From: Pseudomonas sp. GM41(2012)
Lineage (GTDB): Bacteria > Pseudomonadota > Gammaproteobacteria > Pseudomonadales > Pseudomonadaceae
Direction of reading: 5' to 3'
DNA: 64,000 bases
Assembly: GCF_000282315.2 (NCBI RefSeq)
Contig: NZ_AKJN02000007.1
Span: 1,329,259 to 1,393,258 of the forward strand
Below, piece after piece: positions 44,150 through 53,301 of this stretch. The notes under the pieces are model-generated. The model searched no databases. It saw only the letters and a list, made by a program, of their open reading frames with translations, and was not told the DNA's origin. The translations under genes and the position numbers were made by a program. Every line of letters begins with the position of its first letter. The first letter of the stretch is position 1.

Positions 44150-45634
44150 TTACCGACTAACCTTCCAAGCATCCCCCGCAGGCGCAGTCCCATGGTCATA
44201 CGGCTTGGCCAGCCACATATAAACCAGCCCCAAACCAATCACGATCGCGGTACTCAACACCATCGCGTAGTTGATGTACCACGCCGCATCCGGCGTGCGC
44301 GGCCAGGCCATGTTGATGATCGCGCCGACGCCATAGACCAGCGCGCCGATGTTCACGGCCCAGCCCCAGGCGCCGAGGGTGAATTTGCCGCTCGGTTTCC
44401 AGCCCTTCATGCGTGCATACAACGCGGCGAGCACGATCATCTGGAATGCCAGGTAGATACCGATGGCCGCGAAGCTGACGATGGTTGCCACCGCATCCTG
44501 CAGGAAGAAGCCCAGCACAATGATCAGCGCCGGCAGGACGCCGGACACGAATAGCGCCGCAACCGGCACCTGAGTCGTAGGGGAAATCTTCTTCAGCAGT
44601 GAGCTGCCAATGACCATTTCATCCCGAGCATAGGAATACAGCAGACGACTCGCCGCGGCTTGCAGGCTGATGACGCAGGAGATGAAGGAAATCATCACCA
44701 CGCCCATCACCACTTTCGAACCGACCGGGCCGAAGGCGTTGTTGAGGATGGTGGTGACCGGGTCCTTGTCGGTGCCATTGATGACGGCTTGCATGTCTGG
44801 CACGGCGAGGATCAGCGCCAGGCAGGCGAACATCGCTGCGATGCCGCCGATGTAGATGGTTATGCGCATGGCCACCGGAATTTGCTTGCTCGGGTTCGGG
44901 GTTTCTTCGGCCACGTCGCCGCAGGCCTCGAAGCCGTAGTACAGGAACATCCCCGCCAGCGAGGCGGTGAGGAATGCCGGCAGATACGAGCCGTCGACGC
45001 TGATATCGAAGGTGTTGAACAACACACTGATCGATTGATGACGTTCGAAGATCAGCAGATAAACGCCGACGATTACCGCACCGACCAGTTCGCAGAGGAA
45101 GCCGAACATGGCGATCCGCGCCAGCACTTTGGTGCCGCTGAGGTTGACCAAGGTGGCGAACAACGTCAGGAACAGTGCGATGACGATGTTGGTGTTGTTG
45201 CTCGGTTCAAAGCCCATCATCGCGGCCAGGTACGGACCGGCGCCCACCGCAACAGCCGCGATGGTTACGCACAGGGCGATGGAGTAGATCCAGCCGACCA
45301 TCCACGCCCAGCGCTTGCCCACCAAGCGACGAGCCCACGGGTACACGCCGCCGGAAATCGGGAACTGCGAGACCACTTCACCGAAGATCAGGCACACCAG
45401 CAACTGGCCGCATCCGACCAGCAAATAGGCCCAGAACATCGGAGGCCCACCGGCGGCGAGGCACAGGCCGAACAGGGTATAAACCCCTACGACCGGAGAG
45501 AGATAAGTGAAGCCCAGGGCGAAGTTTTCCCACAGGCTCATGCTGCGATTGAAGTTCGAGGTGTAACCCAGTTTGCGTAGCTGCTCGGCGTCGCTGTCCG
45601 CGACGGGTACAGCGAGTTCGGGTGTTGTATCCAT
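44150..45634 (-). CDS. APC-family amino acid (GABA/polyamine-type) permease
   Basis: A 494-residue inner-membrane protein with about 12 transmembrane segments. The start region LGYTSNFNRSMSLWENFALG and FGEVVSQFPISGGVYPWARR are typical of amino-acid/GABA permeases, with FEACGDVAEETPNPSKQIPV between TM6 and TM7. The ATG at 45634 follows CCGGAGCTAACACC. Downstream of an aldehyde dehydrogenase and a polyamine importer, so GABA or a related amine is a reasonable substrate; inferred from context. Confidence 0.88.
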   Translation of the reverse strand: MDTTPELAVPVADSDAEQLRKLGYTSNFNRSMSLWENFALGFTYLSPVVGVYTLFGLCLAAGGPPMFWAYLLVGCGQLLVCLIFGEVVSQFPISGGVYPWARRLVGKRWAWMVGWIYSIALCVTIAAVAVGAGPYLAAMMGFEPSNNTNIVIALFLTLFATLVNLSGTKVLARIAMFGFLCELVGAVIVGVYLLIFERHQSISVLFNTFDISVDGSYLPAFLTASLAGMFLYYGFEACGDVAEETPNPSKQIPVAMRITIYIGGIAAMFACLALILAVPDMQAVINGTDKDPVTTILNNAFGPVGSKVVMGVVMISFISCVISLQAAASRLLYSYARDEMVIGSSLLKKISPTTQVPVAALFVSGVLPALIIVLGFFLQDAVATIVSFAAIGIYLAFQMIVLAALYARMKGWKPSGKFTLGAWGWAVNIGALVYGVGAIINMAWPRTPDAAWYINYAMVLSTAIVIGLGLVYMWLAKPYDHGTAPAGDAWKVSR

Positions 45635-45740
45635 GGTGTTAGCTCCGGAAAATCGGCAGATTTCGGATGTCCGAAACCGTGGCAGGGCCATGACGGCGCT
45701 ACCCGGATCGGTGGTTATTGTTTTGTGTTGCGGTGAGGCC

Positions 45741-45804
45741 ATCGCGAGCAGGCTCGCTCCCACATGGATTGCGCTGAACCTGTGGGAGCGAGCCTGCTCG
45801 CGAT
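45741..45804. repeat. REP-like inverted repeat, family B
   Basis: A 24-bp perfect inverted repeat: 45741-45764 against 45781-45804, loop 16 bases. It sits between the aldehyde dehydrogenase gene and the permease. Confidence 0.92.
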
Positions 45805-45808
45805 GCTT

Positions 45809-47233
45809 TTAGTGCTTGAACATCACATGCCGAACGACGGTGTAGTCCTCCAGCCCGTACATGGACATGTCCTTGCCATAACCGGACAGTTTCTGACCGC
45901 CGTGCGGCATTTCGCTGACCAGCATGAAGTGCGTATTCACCCAGGTGCAGCCGTACTGCAAGCGTGCGGACAAGCGATGCGCACGCCCGACATCCGAGGT
46001 CCAGACCGACGACGCCAGGCCGTAGTTCGAATCGTTGGCCCAGCCCAGCACCTGCGCTTCATCGGCGAATTTGGTCACCGACACCACCGGCCCGAACACT
46101 TCACGACGGACGATTTCATCGTCTTGTTGCGCGTCGGCCAACACCGTTGGTTCGAAGAAGAAGCCATTGCCCTCGACAGCCTTGCCGCCAGTGATCAAGC
46201 GGATATGCGGCTGCGCCAAGGCACGCTCGACAAACCCCGCCACACGGTCGCGATGTTGCGCGGTGATCAATGGGCCCAGTTCGGTCGACGGATCATCCTG
46301 CACACCGTACTTGATGCTGCTGACCGCTTCGCCGAGCTTCTCGACGAATTTGTCGTAGATGCCTTCCTGCGCGTAGATGCGGCAGGCGGCGGTGCAGTCC
46401 TGGCCGGCGTTGTAGAAGCCGAAGGTGCGAATGCCTTCCACGGCGGCGTCGATGTCGGCGTCGTCGAAGATGATCACCGGGGCCTTGCCGCCGAGTTCCA
46501 TGTGCATGCGTTTGACGCTGTCGGCGGTGCTGGAAATGATGTTCGAACCGGTGGCGATCGAACCGGTCAACGAGACCATGCGCACTTTCGGGTGCGTGAC
46601 CAGTGGATTGCCAACCGTAGGACCACGACCAAACACCAGGTTAAGTACGCCGGCCGGGAAAATCTCCGACGCCAGTTCCGCCAGGCGTAGCGCGGTCAGC
46701 GGGGTTTGTTCCGACGGCTTGAGCACCACGGTATTACCCGCGGCGAGGGCTGGGGCGATTTTCCAGGCGACCATCATCAGCGGGTAGTTCCACGGTGCGA
46801 TGGACGCGATCACGCCGACCGGGTCGCGACGGATCATCGAGGTGTGGCCGTGCAGGTATTCACCGCCCGCCGAACCGCTCATGCAACGGCTGGCGCCGGC
46901 GAAGAAACGGAACACGTCGGCAATCGCCGGGATCTCGTCGTTCAGTGCAGCACTGTAAGGCTTGCCGCAGTTGTCTGATTCCAGTTTGGCCAGCTCTTCG
47001 CCGTGGGTTTCGATAGCGTCGGCGAGTTTGAGCAGCAGCAGCGAACGTTCTTTCGGCGTGGTTTGCGACCAGCCTTCGAAGGCGCTGTCGGCGGCACGCA
47101 CGGCGGCATCGACCTGGGCTTCACTGGCTTCGTTGATTTCGACCAACACACGACCGAGGGCCGGGTTGAACACCGGTTGGGCGGGGCCTTCGCCGTCGAT
47201 CAGTTGGCCATTGATCAAGAGTTTGGTTTGCAT
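45809..47233 (-). CDS. Gamma-aminobutyraldehyde dehydrogenase (YdcW/PatD-like)
   Basis: Oxidises 4-aminobutanal, from putrescine, to GABA with NAD. The 474-residue ALDH has the general base Glu246 (HMELGGKAPV), nucleophile Cys280 (YNAGQDCTAACRIY), NAD-binding SLTGSIATG and the C-terminal EMPHGGQKLSGYGKDMSMY. It lies at the end of the ydcSTUV-like transporter block, matching the E. coli ydcSTUVW order. A second paralogue lies at the other end. Substrate assignment rests on family and context. Confidence 0.88.
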   Translation of the reverse strand: MQTKLLINGQLIDGEGPAQPVFNPALGRVLVEINEASEAQVDAAVRAADSAFEGWSQTTPKERSLLLLKLADAIETHGEELAKLESDNCGKPYSAALNDEIPAIADVFRFFAGASRCMSGSAGGEYLHGHTSMIRRDPVGVIASIAPWNYPLMMVAWKIAPALAAGNTVVLKPSEQTPLTALRLAELASEIFPAGVLNLVFGRGPTVGNPLVTHPKVRMVSLTGSIATGSNIISSTADSVKRMHMELGGKAPVIIFDDADIDAAVEGIRTFGFYNAGQDCTAACRIYAQEGIYDKFVEKLGEAVSSIKYGVQDDPSTELGPLITAQHRDRVAGFVERALAQPHIRLITGGKAVEGNGFFFEPTVLADAQQDDEIVRREVFGPVVSVTKFADEAQVLGWANDSNYGLASSVWTSDVGRAHRLSARLQYGCTWVNTHFMLVSEMPHGGQKLSGYGKDMSMYGLEDYTVVRHVMFKH

Positions 47234-47284
47234 GGCATTGTCCTCATTAACACTTTTTATTGTTCTGTCTGAACCGGATCTAAA

Positions 47285-47374
47285 TGTAGGAGTGAGCCTG
47301 CTCGCGATAGCGGTGTATCAGCCGACATCTATGTTGAATGTGATGTCCTCATCGCGAGCAGGCTCACTCCCACA
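47285..47374. repeat. REP-like inverted repeat, family B
   Basis: TGTAGGAGTGAGCCTGCTCG... (47285-47308) against ATCGCGAGCAGGCTCACTCC... (47351-47374), one mismatch at the outer end. It separates the ABC permease gene and the aldehyde dehydrogenase. Confidence 0.88.
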
Positions 47375-47401
47375 GTTGATTCGGTTCCTACAGCTATTCG
47401 G

Positions 47402-48244
47402 TTATTTCCCGCCACTGCCCGCAACACTCTCGCCGCCACGGGTCAGGTAATAGGCGCCGAGGATCGGCAGCATGGTCACCATCATCACCAGCATCGCGAC
47501 GACGTTGGTCACCGGCACGTCCCGTGGGCGGCTGAGCTGGTTGAGCAGCCACAGCGGCAGGGTGCGTTCATGGCCGGCGGTGAAGGTGGTGACGATGATT
47601 TCGTCGAACGACAGGGCGAACGCCAACATGCCGCCGGCCAGCAACGCCGAGCCGAGGTTCGGCAGGACGATGTAGCGGAAGGTCTGCCAGCCGTCGGCGC
47701 CGAGGTCCATTGAAGCCTCGATCAAACTGTGAGAAGTGCGACGCAAGCGGGCGATGACGTTGTTGTAGACGATCACCACACAGAAGGTCGCGTGACCGAC
47801 GATGATGGTGAACATCCCCGGCTCGATCCCCAGCGTCTTGAACGTCGCCAGCAACGCGATGCCGGTGATGATCCCCGGCAAGGCAATCGGCAGGATCAGC
47901 ATCAGCGAGATGCCTTGCTTGCCGAAGAAATCCCGGCGGTACAACGCCGCCGATGCCAGCGTGCCAAGGACCAGCGCAATCAACGTCGCGACGGAGGCGA
48001 TTTGCAACGACAGCTTGATCGCTTCCAGCACGTCGGGACGCAAGAACGCCACGCCGATCCACTTCAACGTGAAGCCTTTAGGCGGAAAACTGAACGCCGC
48101 GTCTTCGGTGTTGAAGGCGTACAGGAAGATGATCAGGATCGGGAAGTGCAGAAACAGCAACCCGCCCCAAGCTGCGATGCGCAGGCCGAGCGAGGCTTTC
48201 TCCCCGTGCGTTTCCGGCGCTTGTTTTTTTGCATCAGAGCGCAT
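47402..48244 (-). CDS. Polyamine-type ABC transporter permease (PotI/YdcV-like)
   Basis: A 280-residue inner-membrane permease with six predicted helices and the cytoplasmic EAA motif EASMDLGADGWQTFRYIVLP (about 180-200). PFAM-type BPD_transp_1 fold. The ATG at 48244 overlaps the previous permease stop by 11 bases. It pairs with the next gene to form the channel of the importer. Confidence 0.9.
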   Translation of the reverse strand: MRSDAKKQAPETHGEKASLGLRIAAWGGLLFLHFPILIIFLYAFNTEDAAFSFPPKGFTLKWIGVAFLRPDVLEAIKLSLQIASVATLIALVLGTLASAALYRRDFFGKQGISLMLILPIALPGIITGIALLATFKTLGIEPGMFTIIVGHATFCVVIVYNNVIARLRRTSHSLIEASMDLGADGWQTFRYIVLPNLGSALLAGGMLAFALSFDEIIVTTFTAGHERTLPLWLLNQLSRPRDVPVTNVVAMLVMMVTMLPILGAYYLTRGGESVAGSGGK

Positions 48245-49181
48245 CGAAGGCCCCCAGTCGTTTCACGATAGTCAGGTAAATGGCGATCAACACAATCGGC
48301 ACCAACGTGAAGGCCGCGGCCATCGGCATATTGCCGATCGCGCCTTGCTGGGCGTACACCATGCTGCCGACGAAGTAGCCCGGCGGACCCACCAGTTGCG
48401 GCACGATGAAGTCGCCCAGGGTCAGTGAAAAGGTGAAGATCGAACCGGCGGCGATGCCCGGAATCGACAGCGGTAAAGTCACTTGCATAAAGGTCTGGCG
48501 CGGCTTGGCGCCAAGGTCGGCCGAGGCTTGCAGCAAGGACGGCGGCAGACGTTCCAGCGAGGCCTGAATCGGCAGGATCATGAACGGCAGCCAGATGTAG
48601 ACGAACACCATGAACCGGCCCAGGTGCGAGGTCGACAAGGTGCTGCCGCCGACGCCCGGAATGCCCAAAACGAATTGCAAAACCGGCTCAAGACCCAGGT
48701 GCTGAACGAACCACTGCGCCACGCCGCCCTTGGCCAGCAGCAAGGTCCAGGCATACGCCTTGACGATGTAACTGGCCCACATCGGCATCATCACCGCGAT
48801 GTAGAAAAACGCCTTGGTTTTGCCGGTGGTGTAGCGCGCCATGTAGTAGGCGATCGGGAACGCGACGATGGCGCTGGCGATCGAGACGACGACGGCCATG
48901 CTCAAGGTGCGCAGGATGATGTCGAAGTTCGACGGCTGGAACAGCGCAGCGAAGTTCGCCAGGGTCAGGTCGGGCGTGACCGCCATGGTGAAGTCATCGA
49001 AGGTGTAGAAGCCCTGCCATAGCAGAACCAGCAGCGAGCCGAGGTAGATCGCGCCGAACCACAGCAGCGGCGGTACCAGCAGCAGCGACAGGTAAAAATT
49101 CGGCCGGCGATACAGCAGGTTGGAAAACCTGCGCAATGGCGAGCCGCCGGTCGGGGTTTGAGAAAGAGCCACGCTGTTCAT
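48234..49181 (-). CDS. Polyamine-type ABC transporter permease (PotH/YdcU-like)
   Basis: A 315-residue inner-membrane permease with a long N-terminus, six helices and the EAA-loop LLQASADLGAKPRQTFMQVT (about 215-235). The ATG at 49181 lies 1 base after the ATPase stop and has GGTGGGGTGTGAG upstream; a GTG at 49193 is an alternative. Channel partner of the PotI-like protein. Confidence 0.9.
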   Translation of the reverse strand: MNSVALSQTPTGGSPLRRFSNLLYRRPNFYLSLLLVPPLLWFGAIYLGSLLVLLWQGFYTFDDFTMAVTPDLTLANFAALFQPSNFDIILRTLSMAVVVSIASAIVAFPIAYYMARYTTGKTKAFFYIAVMMPMWASYIVKAYAWTLLLAKGGVAQWFVQHLGLEPVLQFVLGIPGVGGSTLSTSHLGRFMVFVYIWLPFMILPIQASLERLPPSLLQASADLGAKPRQTFMQVTLPLSIPGIAAGSIFTFSLTLGDFIVPQLVGPPGYFVGSMVYAQQGAIGNMPMAAAFTLVPIVLIAIYLTIVKRLGAFDAL

Positions 49182-49182
49182 C

Positions 49183-50220
49183 TCACACCCCACCGACAGC
49201 GTTGTCGTGCAACGGGATCATCGCTTCCCGTGCCCAGCGTGCGCTGATGCGTTGTCCGGTCTGATGTTGCGCGCTGACGTCGAGCCACTGGACGTTGGCC
49301 TGGCTGATGTTCAGGGTCTGGCCGTTTTCCAGTTTCAGTTCATAGCGCGTGGCGCTGCCCTGGTACTGAATGTCATGGAGCAAACCGCTGACTTCGATTT
49401 CATGACTGGCCAGCGGCCCTTCGGCGAAACGCACGTGCTCCGGACGAATCGAAAACGGCTGTGGATTGCCGCTCAATTGTTTCGCCAGGTCGCCGCGAAT
49501 CACGTTGGAGGTGCCGACAAATTCGGCGACAAAGGTTGTAGCCGGTTTCATGTAGAGGTTGCGCGGGGTATCGACCTGCTCGATGCGCCCCTTGTTGAAC
49601 ACCGCCACGCGATCCGACATCGACAGCGCTTCCGTCTGGTCGTGGGTGACGAAGATGAAGGTGATGCCGAGCTGGCGTTGCAGCTTCTTCAGTTCACCCT
49701 GCATTTGCTCGCGCAGTTTTAAGTCGAGCGCGCCCAACGGTTCATCGAGCAGCAGCACGCGCGGACGATTGACCAGGGCGCGGGCCAGGGCCACACGCTG
49801 GCGCTGACCGCCGGACAGTTGCACCGGTTTACGCTCGCCATAACCGCCGAGGGCGACCATGTCGAGGGCTTCTTCGGCGCGTTTCTGGCGTTCGGTTTTG
49901 CCGATGCCTTTGACTTTCAAACCATAAGCGACGTTGTCGAGTACGTTCATGTGCGGAAACAGCGCGTAATCCTGGAACACGGTGTTCACGTCACGCTGAT
50001 ACGGCGGCAGCCCGGCGGCCTCTAAGCCGTGAATACGGATAGAGCCAGCACTCGGCTGTTCGAAACCGGCGATCAGGCGCAGACAGGTGGTTTTGCCCGA
50101 ACCGGAAGGGCCCAGCATGGAAAAGAACTCGCCGTCCTGGATATCGATGGAAACCCGATCAACGGCCTTCACTTCGCCGAACTGACGGGAAACGTTGGTG
50201 AACTGGACTGCAAGCGTCAT
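49183..50220 (-). CDS. Polyamine-type ABC transporter ATPase (PotA/YdcT-like)
   Basis: A 345-residue ATPase with Walker A GPSGSGKTT, signature LSGGQRQRVALARALVNRP, Walker B RVLLLDEPLGALDLKLR, and a C-terminal TOBE domain (about 280-340; FSIRPEHVRFAEGPL). The ATG at 50220 follows TGGAGCACCGCACC. It powers the two permeases. Overlap spacing with the permease gene is 1 base. Confidence 0.92.
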   Translation of the reverse strand: MTLAVQFTNVSRQFGEVKAVDRVSIDIQDGEFFSMLGPSGSGKTTCLRLIAGFEQPSAGSIRIHGLEAAGLPPYQRDVNTVFQDYALFPHMNVLDNVAYGLKVKGIGKTERQKRAEEALDMVALGGYGERKPVQLSGGQRQRVALARALVNRPRVLLLDEPLGALDLKLREQMQGELKKLQRQLGITFIFVTHDQTEALSMSDRVAVFNKGRIEQVDTPRNLYMKPATTFVAEFVGTSNVIRGDLAKQLSGNPQPFSIRPEHVRFAEGPLASHEIEVSGLLHDIQYQGSATRYELKLENGQTLNISQANVQWLDVSAQHQTGQRISARWAREAMIPLHDNAVGGV

Positions 50221-50328
50221 GGTGCGGTGCTCCAAAAAGGCGAAGGTCGTCGCGGCGGCCCTGCCTGGACTTCTGAGGAATCTGAATCGTTGCGGTGTCA
50301 CGGTCGAATGAGCGCGGCCTGCTTTTAG

Positions 50329-50456
50329 CTCCCTCTCCCTTCGGGAGAGGGCGGGGGGTGAGGGCCGCGGTGTCGGTCATTCCCAAGAGTCGAGGCGGAG
50401 TCAAAAGCCACCCCTCACCCCAGCCCTCTCCCCACGGGGGAGAGGGGGAAAGGGAG
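50329..50456. repeat. Dispersed GC-rich inverted repeat, family D
   Basis: Two opposed copies of a CCCTCACCCC...CCCTCTCCCC element: one ending in GGGTGAGGG (50329-50364), the other starting CCACCCCTCACCCC (50408-50456). A single copy lies at 63884-63931. It occupies most of the gap between the ATPase and the binding-protein gene and may shape expression ratios within the operon. Confidence 0.82.
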
Positions 50457-50479
50457 TTGAACGTGTCGTGCTTGAGAAC

Positions 50480-51631
50480 TTAACGGCCACCCATGATCGC
50501 GATGTAATCCTGGGTCCAGCGGCTGTATGGCACGAACTTGCCGCCCTCAGCCTGCGGGGTTTTCCAGAAGGCGATCTTCTCGAACTGGTCGAAGCCGTTG
50601 GTTTTGCAGCCCTCGGCGCCGAGCAATTCGCTCTCCTTGCACCCCGCCGGAACCGACGGCAGCGAACCGAACCAGGCCGCCAGGTCACCCTGGACTTTCG
50701 GTTGCAGCGACCAGTCCATCCACTTGTAGGCACAGTTCGGGTGCTTGGCTTCGGCGTGCAACATGGTGGTGTCGGCCCAACCCGTTGCACCTTCTTTTGG
50801 AATGACCGAGGCAACCGGCTGCTTGTCCGCCACCAGGCCGTTGACCATATAGCCCCAGGTGCTGGACGCCGCGACGCCTTCGTTTTTGACGTCACTCATC
50901 TGGACCGTTGCGTCATGCCAGTAGCGGTGGATCAAGGGCTGTTGCTTGCGAAGCAGCTCCAGCGCCGCTTTGTATTGCGCTTCGTTGAGCTGGTACGGGT
51001 CCTTGATGCCCAGTTCCGGCTGTTTCGATTTGAGATAAAGCGCCGCATCGGCGATGTAGATCGGGCCGTCGTAGGCCTGGACCCGGCCTTTGTTGGACTT
51101 ACCGTCCGGCAGGGTTTGCTCTTCGAACACCACGCTCCAGCTGTCCGGCGCCGTTTTGAAGATATTGGTGTTGTACATCAACACGTTCGGGCCCCATTGG
51201 TACGGGGTGCCGTAGGTTTGTTTATTGACGACGTACCACGGGCCATCCTTGAGGCGAGGGTCAATGTTCTTCCAGTTCGGGATCAACGCCGTGTTGATCG
51301 GCTGTACACGCTTGCCGGCGATCAACCGCAGGGAGGCGTCGCCGGATGCCGTCACCAGGTCGTAGCCACCCTTGGACATCAGGCTGACCATCTCATCGGA
51401 AGTGGCGGCAGTCTTGACGTTGATTTTGCAGCCGGTTTCCTTTTCGAAGCCGGTGACCCAGTCGTAGGCCTTGTCGCTTTCGCCACGTTCGATGTAGCCA
51501 GGCCAGGCCACAATATCCAGCTGACCTTCGCCGGCACCGACGGCTTTCAGCGGATCGGCGGCCTGGATACTGGCACTGGCCAGCAGCGCGGTGGTGATTG
51601 CACTGAGCAGTGCGGTCTTGTGCACGAACAT
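50480..51631 (-). CDS. Periplasmic polyamine-type substrate-binding protein (YdcS-like)
   Basis: A 383-residue exported binding protein. The signal peptide ends near SASIQAADPLKA, followed by a spermidine/putrescine-type fold (LDIVAWPGYIERGESDKAYD, GYDLVTASGDASLRLIAGKR, TPYQWGPNVLMYNTNIF, AASSTWGYMVNGL, WMDWSLQPKVQGDLAAWFGS). It is the first transporter gene in transcription order, 82 bases after the second aldehyde dehydrogenase. In E. coli, YdcS is also reported to have other activities; here its transport role is inferred. Confidence 0.9.
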   Translation of the reverse strand: MFVHKTALLSAITTALLASASIQAADPLKAVGAGEGQLDIVAWPGYIERGESDKAYDWVTGFEKETGCKINVKTAATSDEMVSLMSKGGYDLVTASGDASLRLIAGKRVQPINTALIPNWKNIDPRLKDGPWYVVNKQTYGTPYQWGPNVLMYNTNIFKTAPDSWSVVFEEQTLPDGKSNKGRVQAYDGPIYIADAALYLKSKQPELGIKDPYQLNEAQYKAALELLRKQQPLIHRYWHDATVQMSDVKNEGVAASSTWGYMVNGLVADKQPVASVIPKEGATGWADTTMLHAEAKHPNCAYKWMDWSLQPKVQGDLAAWFGSLPSVPAGCKESELLGAEGCKTNGFDQFEKIAFWKTPQAEGGKFVPYSRWTQDYIAIMGGR

Positions 51632-51713
51632 GGGGTTTCCCTCTTCTTTAATTATGGTCGGGGCAGTTTTGAACGTGGTGAAGCAGGCCGTTAGCGGCTT
51701 GTTATAAGCGTAG

Positions 51714-53201
51714 TCAGAGATGCTGGCCGTGGCGGGCCATGATGTGCCGCACCACGCTGTAGTCCTGGAGCGAATCGCTGGATAAGTCTTTGCCGTAGCC
51801 CGAACGCTTCAGGCCGCCGTGGGGCATTTCGCTGACCAGCATGAAATGGCTGTTGATCCAGGTGCAGCCGTACTGCAAGCGCGCCGCGACCTGCATCGCC
51901 TTGTCGAGGTTCTGGGTCCAGACCGAGGAGGCGAGGCCGTATTCCGAGTCGTTGGCCCAGTCCACGGCTTGTTCGAGCTGATCGAAACGGGTCACGGTGA
52001 CCACCGGCCCGAACACTTCGCGCTGGACGATCTCATCGGTCTGCTTGCAACCGGCCAGCAAGGTTGGCTGGTAATAGAAGCCGGCACCGGAATGCACCGC
52101 CGCGCCGGTCACTCGTTCGATGTGCGGCTGGCCGAGGGCGCGCTCGACGAAACTGGCCACGCGGTCGCGTTGGCGGGTGCTGATCAGCGGGCCGATCTCG
52201 TTGTCGGCGTCGCGCTTGCCGGCGAAGCGCAGGCTGCTGACCGCTGAGCCGAGTTCGGCCACCAAGCGATCATGAATCCCGGCCTGTGCATAAATGCGGC
52301 AGGCCGCGGTGCAATCCTGGCCGGCGTTGTAATAGCCATAAGTGCGCACGCCTTCGACCACGGCTTGAATGTCCGCATCGTTGCAAACGATCACCGGCGC
52401 TTTGCCGCCGAGTTCGAGGTGAGTGCGTTTCAGGGTTTTCGCCGCGGCTTGCAGGATTTTTTGCCCGGTAACGATATCGCCGGTCAGCGACACCATGCGC
52501 ACTTTAGGGTGACTGACCAAGTGGCTGCCGACGCCTTCACCGCCACCGCAAATGATGTTGATCACACCGCGCGGCAGGATCTCGGCCAGCGCGGGCGCCA
52601 GGGCCAGAATCGACAGCGGCGTGTGTTCGGACGGCTTGAACACCAGCGTGTTGCCGGCGGCCAGGGCCGGGGCGATTTTCCACGCGGCCATCATGATCGG
52701 GTAGTTCCACGGCGCAATCGAGGCCACCACACCAATCGGATCACGACGGACCATGCTGGTGTAACCCGGCAGGTATTCGCCGCTGAGCTGGCCGGTCTGG
52801 CAGCGCACGGCGCCGGCGAAGAAGCGGAACACATCGACCGTGGCGCTCAAGTCATCCTGACGCGCCAGGTGCAACGGCTTGCCACAGTTCAGGGATTCGA
52901 GGCGGGCGAGGAGGTCGGCTTGTTTTTCGATGGCGTTGGCGATGTCCAGCAACAGGTTCGAGCGTTGTTGCGGCGTGGTCCGCGACCAACCGGCAAAGGC
53001 GCGGTGGGCGGCGAGGATCGCGGCTTCGACTTGCTCGGTGCTGGCTTCGGCGATGTGGATCAGCACTTCCCCGGTGGCCGGGTTGAGGATCGGTTCGACA
53101 AACCCCTGGCCCGCGACCAATTCGCCATCGATCAACAACGCGGTGAACAACGGGGTCTGCGCGCCAGCCATTTTTCGGGTTCTCTTTTCTTGTGTGGCCA
53201 T
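51714..53201 (-). CDS. Aldehyde dehydrogenase, gamma-aminobutyraldehyde type (second paralogue)
   Basis: A 495-residue ALDH closely related to the one at 45809-47233: shared PWNYP(I/L)MM(A/V)AWKIAPALA, HLELGGKAPV, YYNAGQDCTAACRIYAQ and EMPHGGLKRSGYGKDLSS. The general base and nucleophilic cysteine are present. The ATG at 53201 with AGGGAGCAGC gives a basic N-terminal extension (MATQEKRTRKMAGAQ). It heads the importer genes and probably oxidises the aldehyde made from the imported amine. Two paralogues in one locus suggest different aldehydes. Confidence 0.87.
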   Translation of the reverse strand: MATQEKRTRKMAGAQTPLFTALLIDGELVAGQGFVEPILNPATGEVLIHIAEASTEQVEAAILAAHRAFAGWSRTTPQQRSNLLLDIANAIEKQADLLARLESLNCGKPLHLARQDDLSATVDVFRFFAGAVRCQTGQLSGEYLPGYTSMVRRDPIGVVASIAPWNYPIMMAAWKIAPALAAGNTLVFKPSEHTPLSILALAPALAEILPRGVINIICGGGEGVGSHLVSHPKVRMVSLTGDIVTGQKILQAAAKTLKRTHLELGGKAPVIVCNDADIQAVVEGVRTYGYYNAGQDCTAACRIYAQAGIHDRLVAELGSAVSSLRFAGKRDADNEIGPLISTRQRDRVASFVERALGQPHIERVTGAAVHSGAGFYYQPTLLAGCKQTDEIVQREVFGPVVTVTRFDQLEQAVDWANDSEYGLASSVWTQNLDKAMQVAARLQYGCTWINSHFMLVSEMPHGGLKRSGYGKDLSSDSLQDYSVVRHIMARHGQHL

Positions 53202-53301
53202 GCTGCTCCCTATGACTGGGGCGCGGCCGTCTTATAGATGTACCAAGACTAGGCGCCGCACCCGAGGTCGACAAATACTAAATACTGAAGGTGGCGTTCG
53301 A

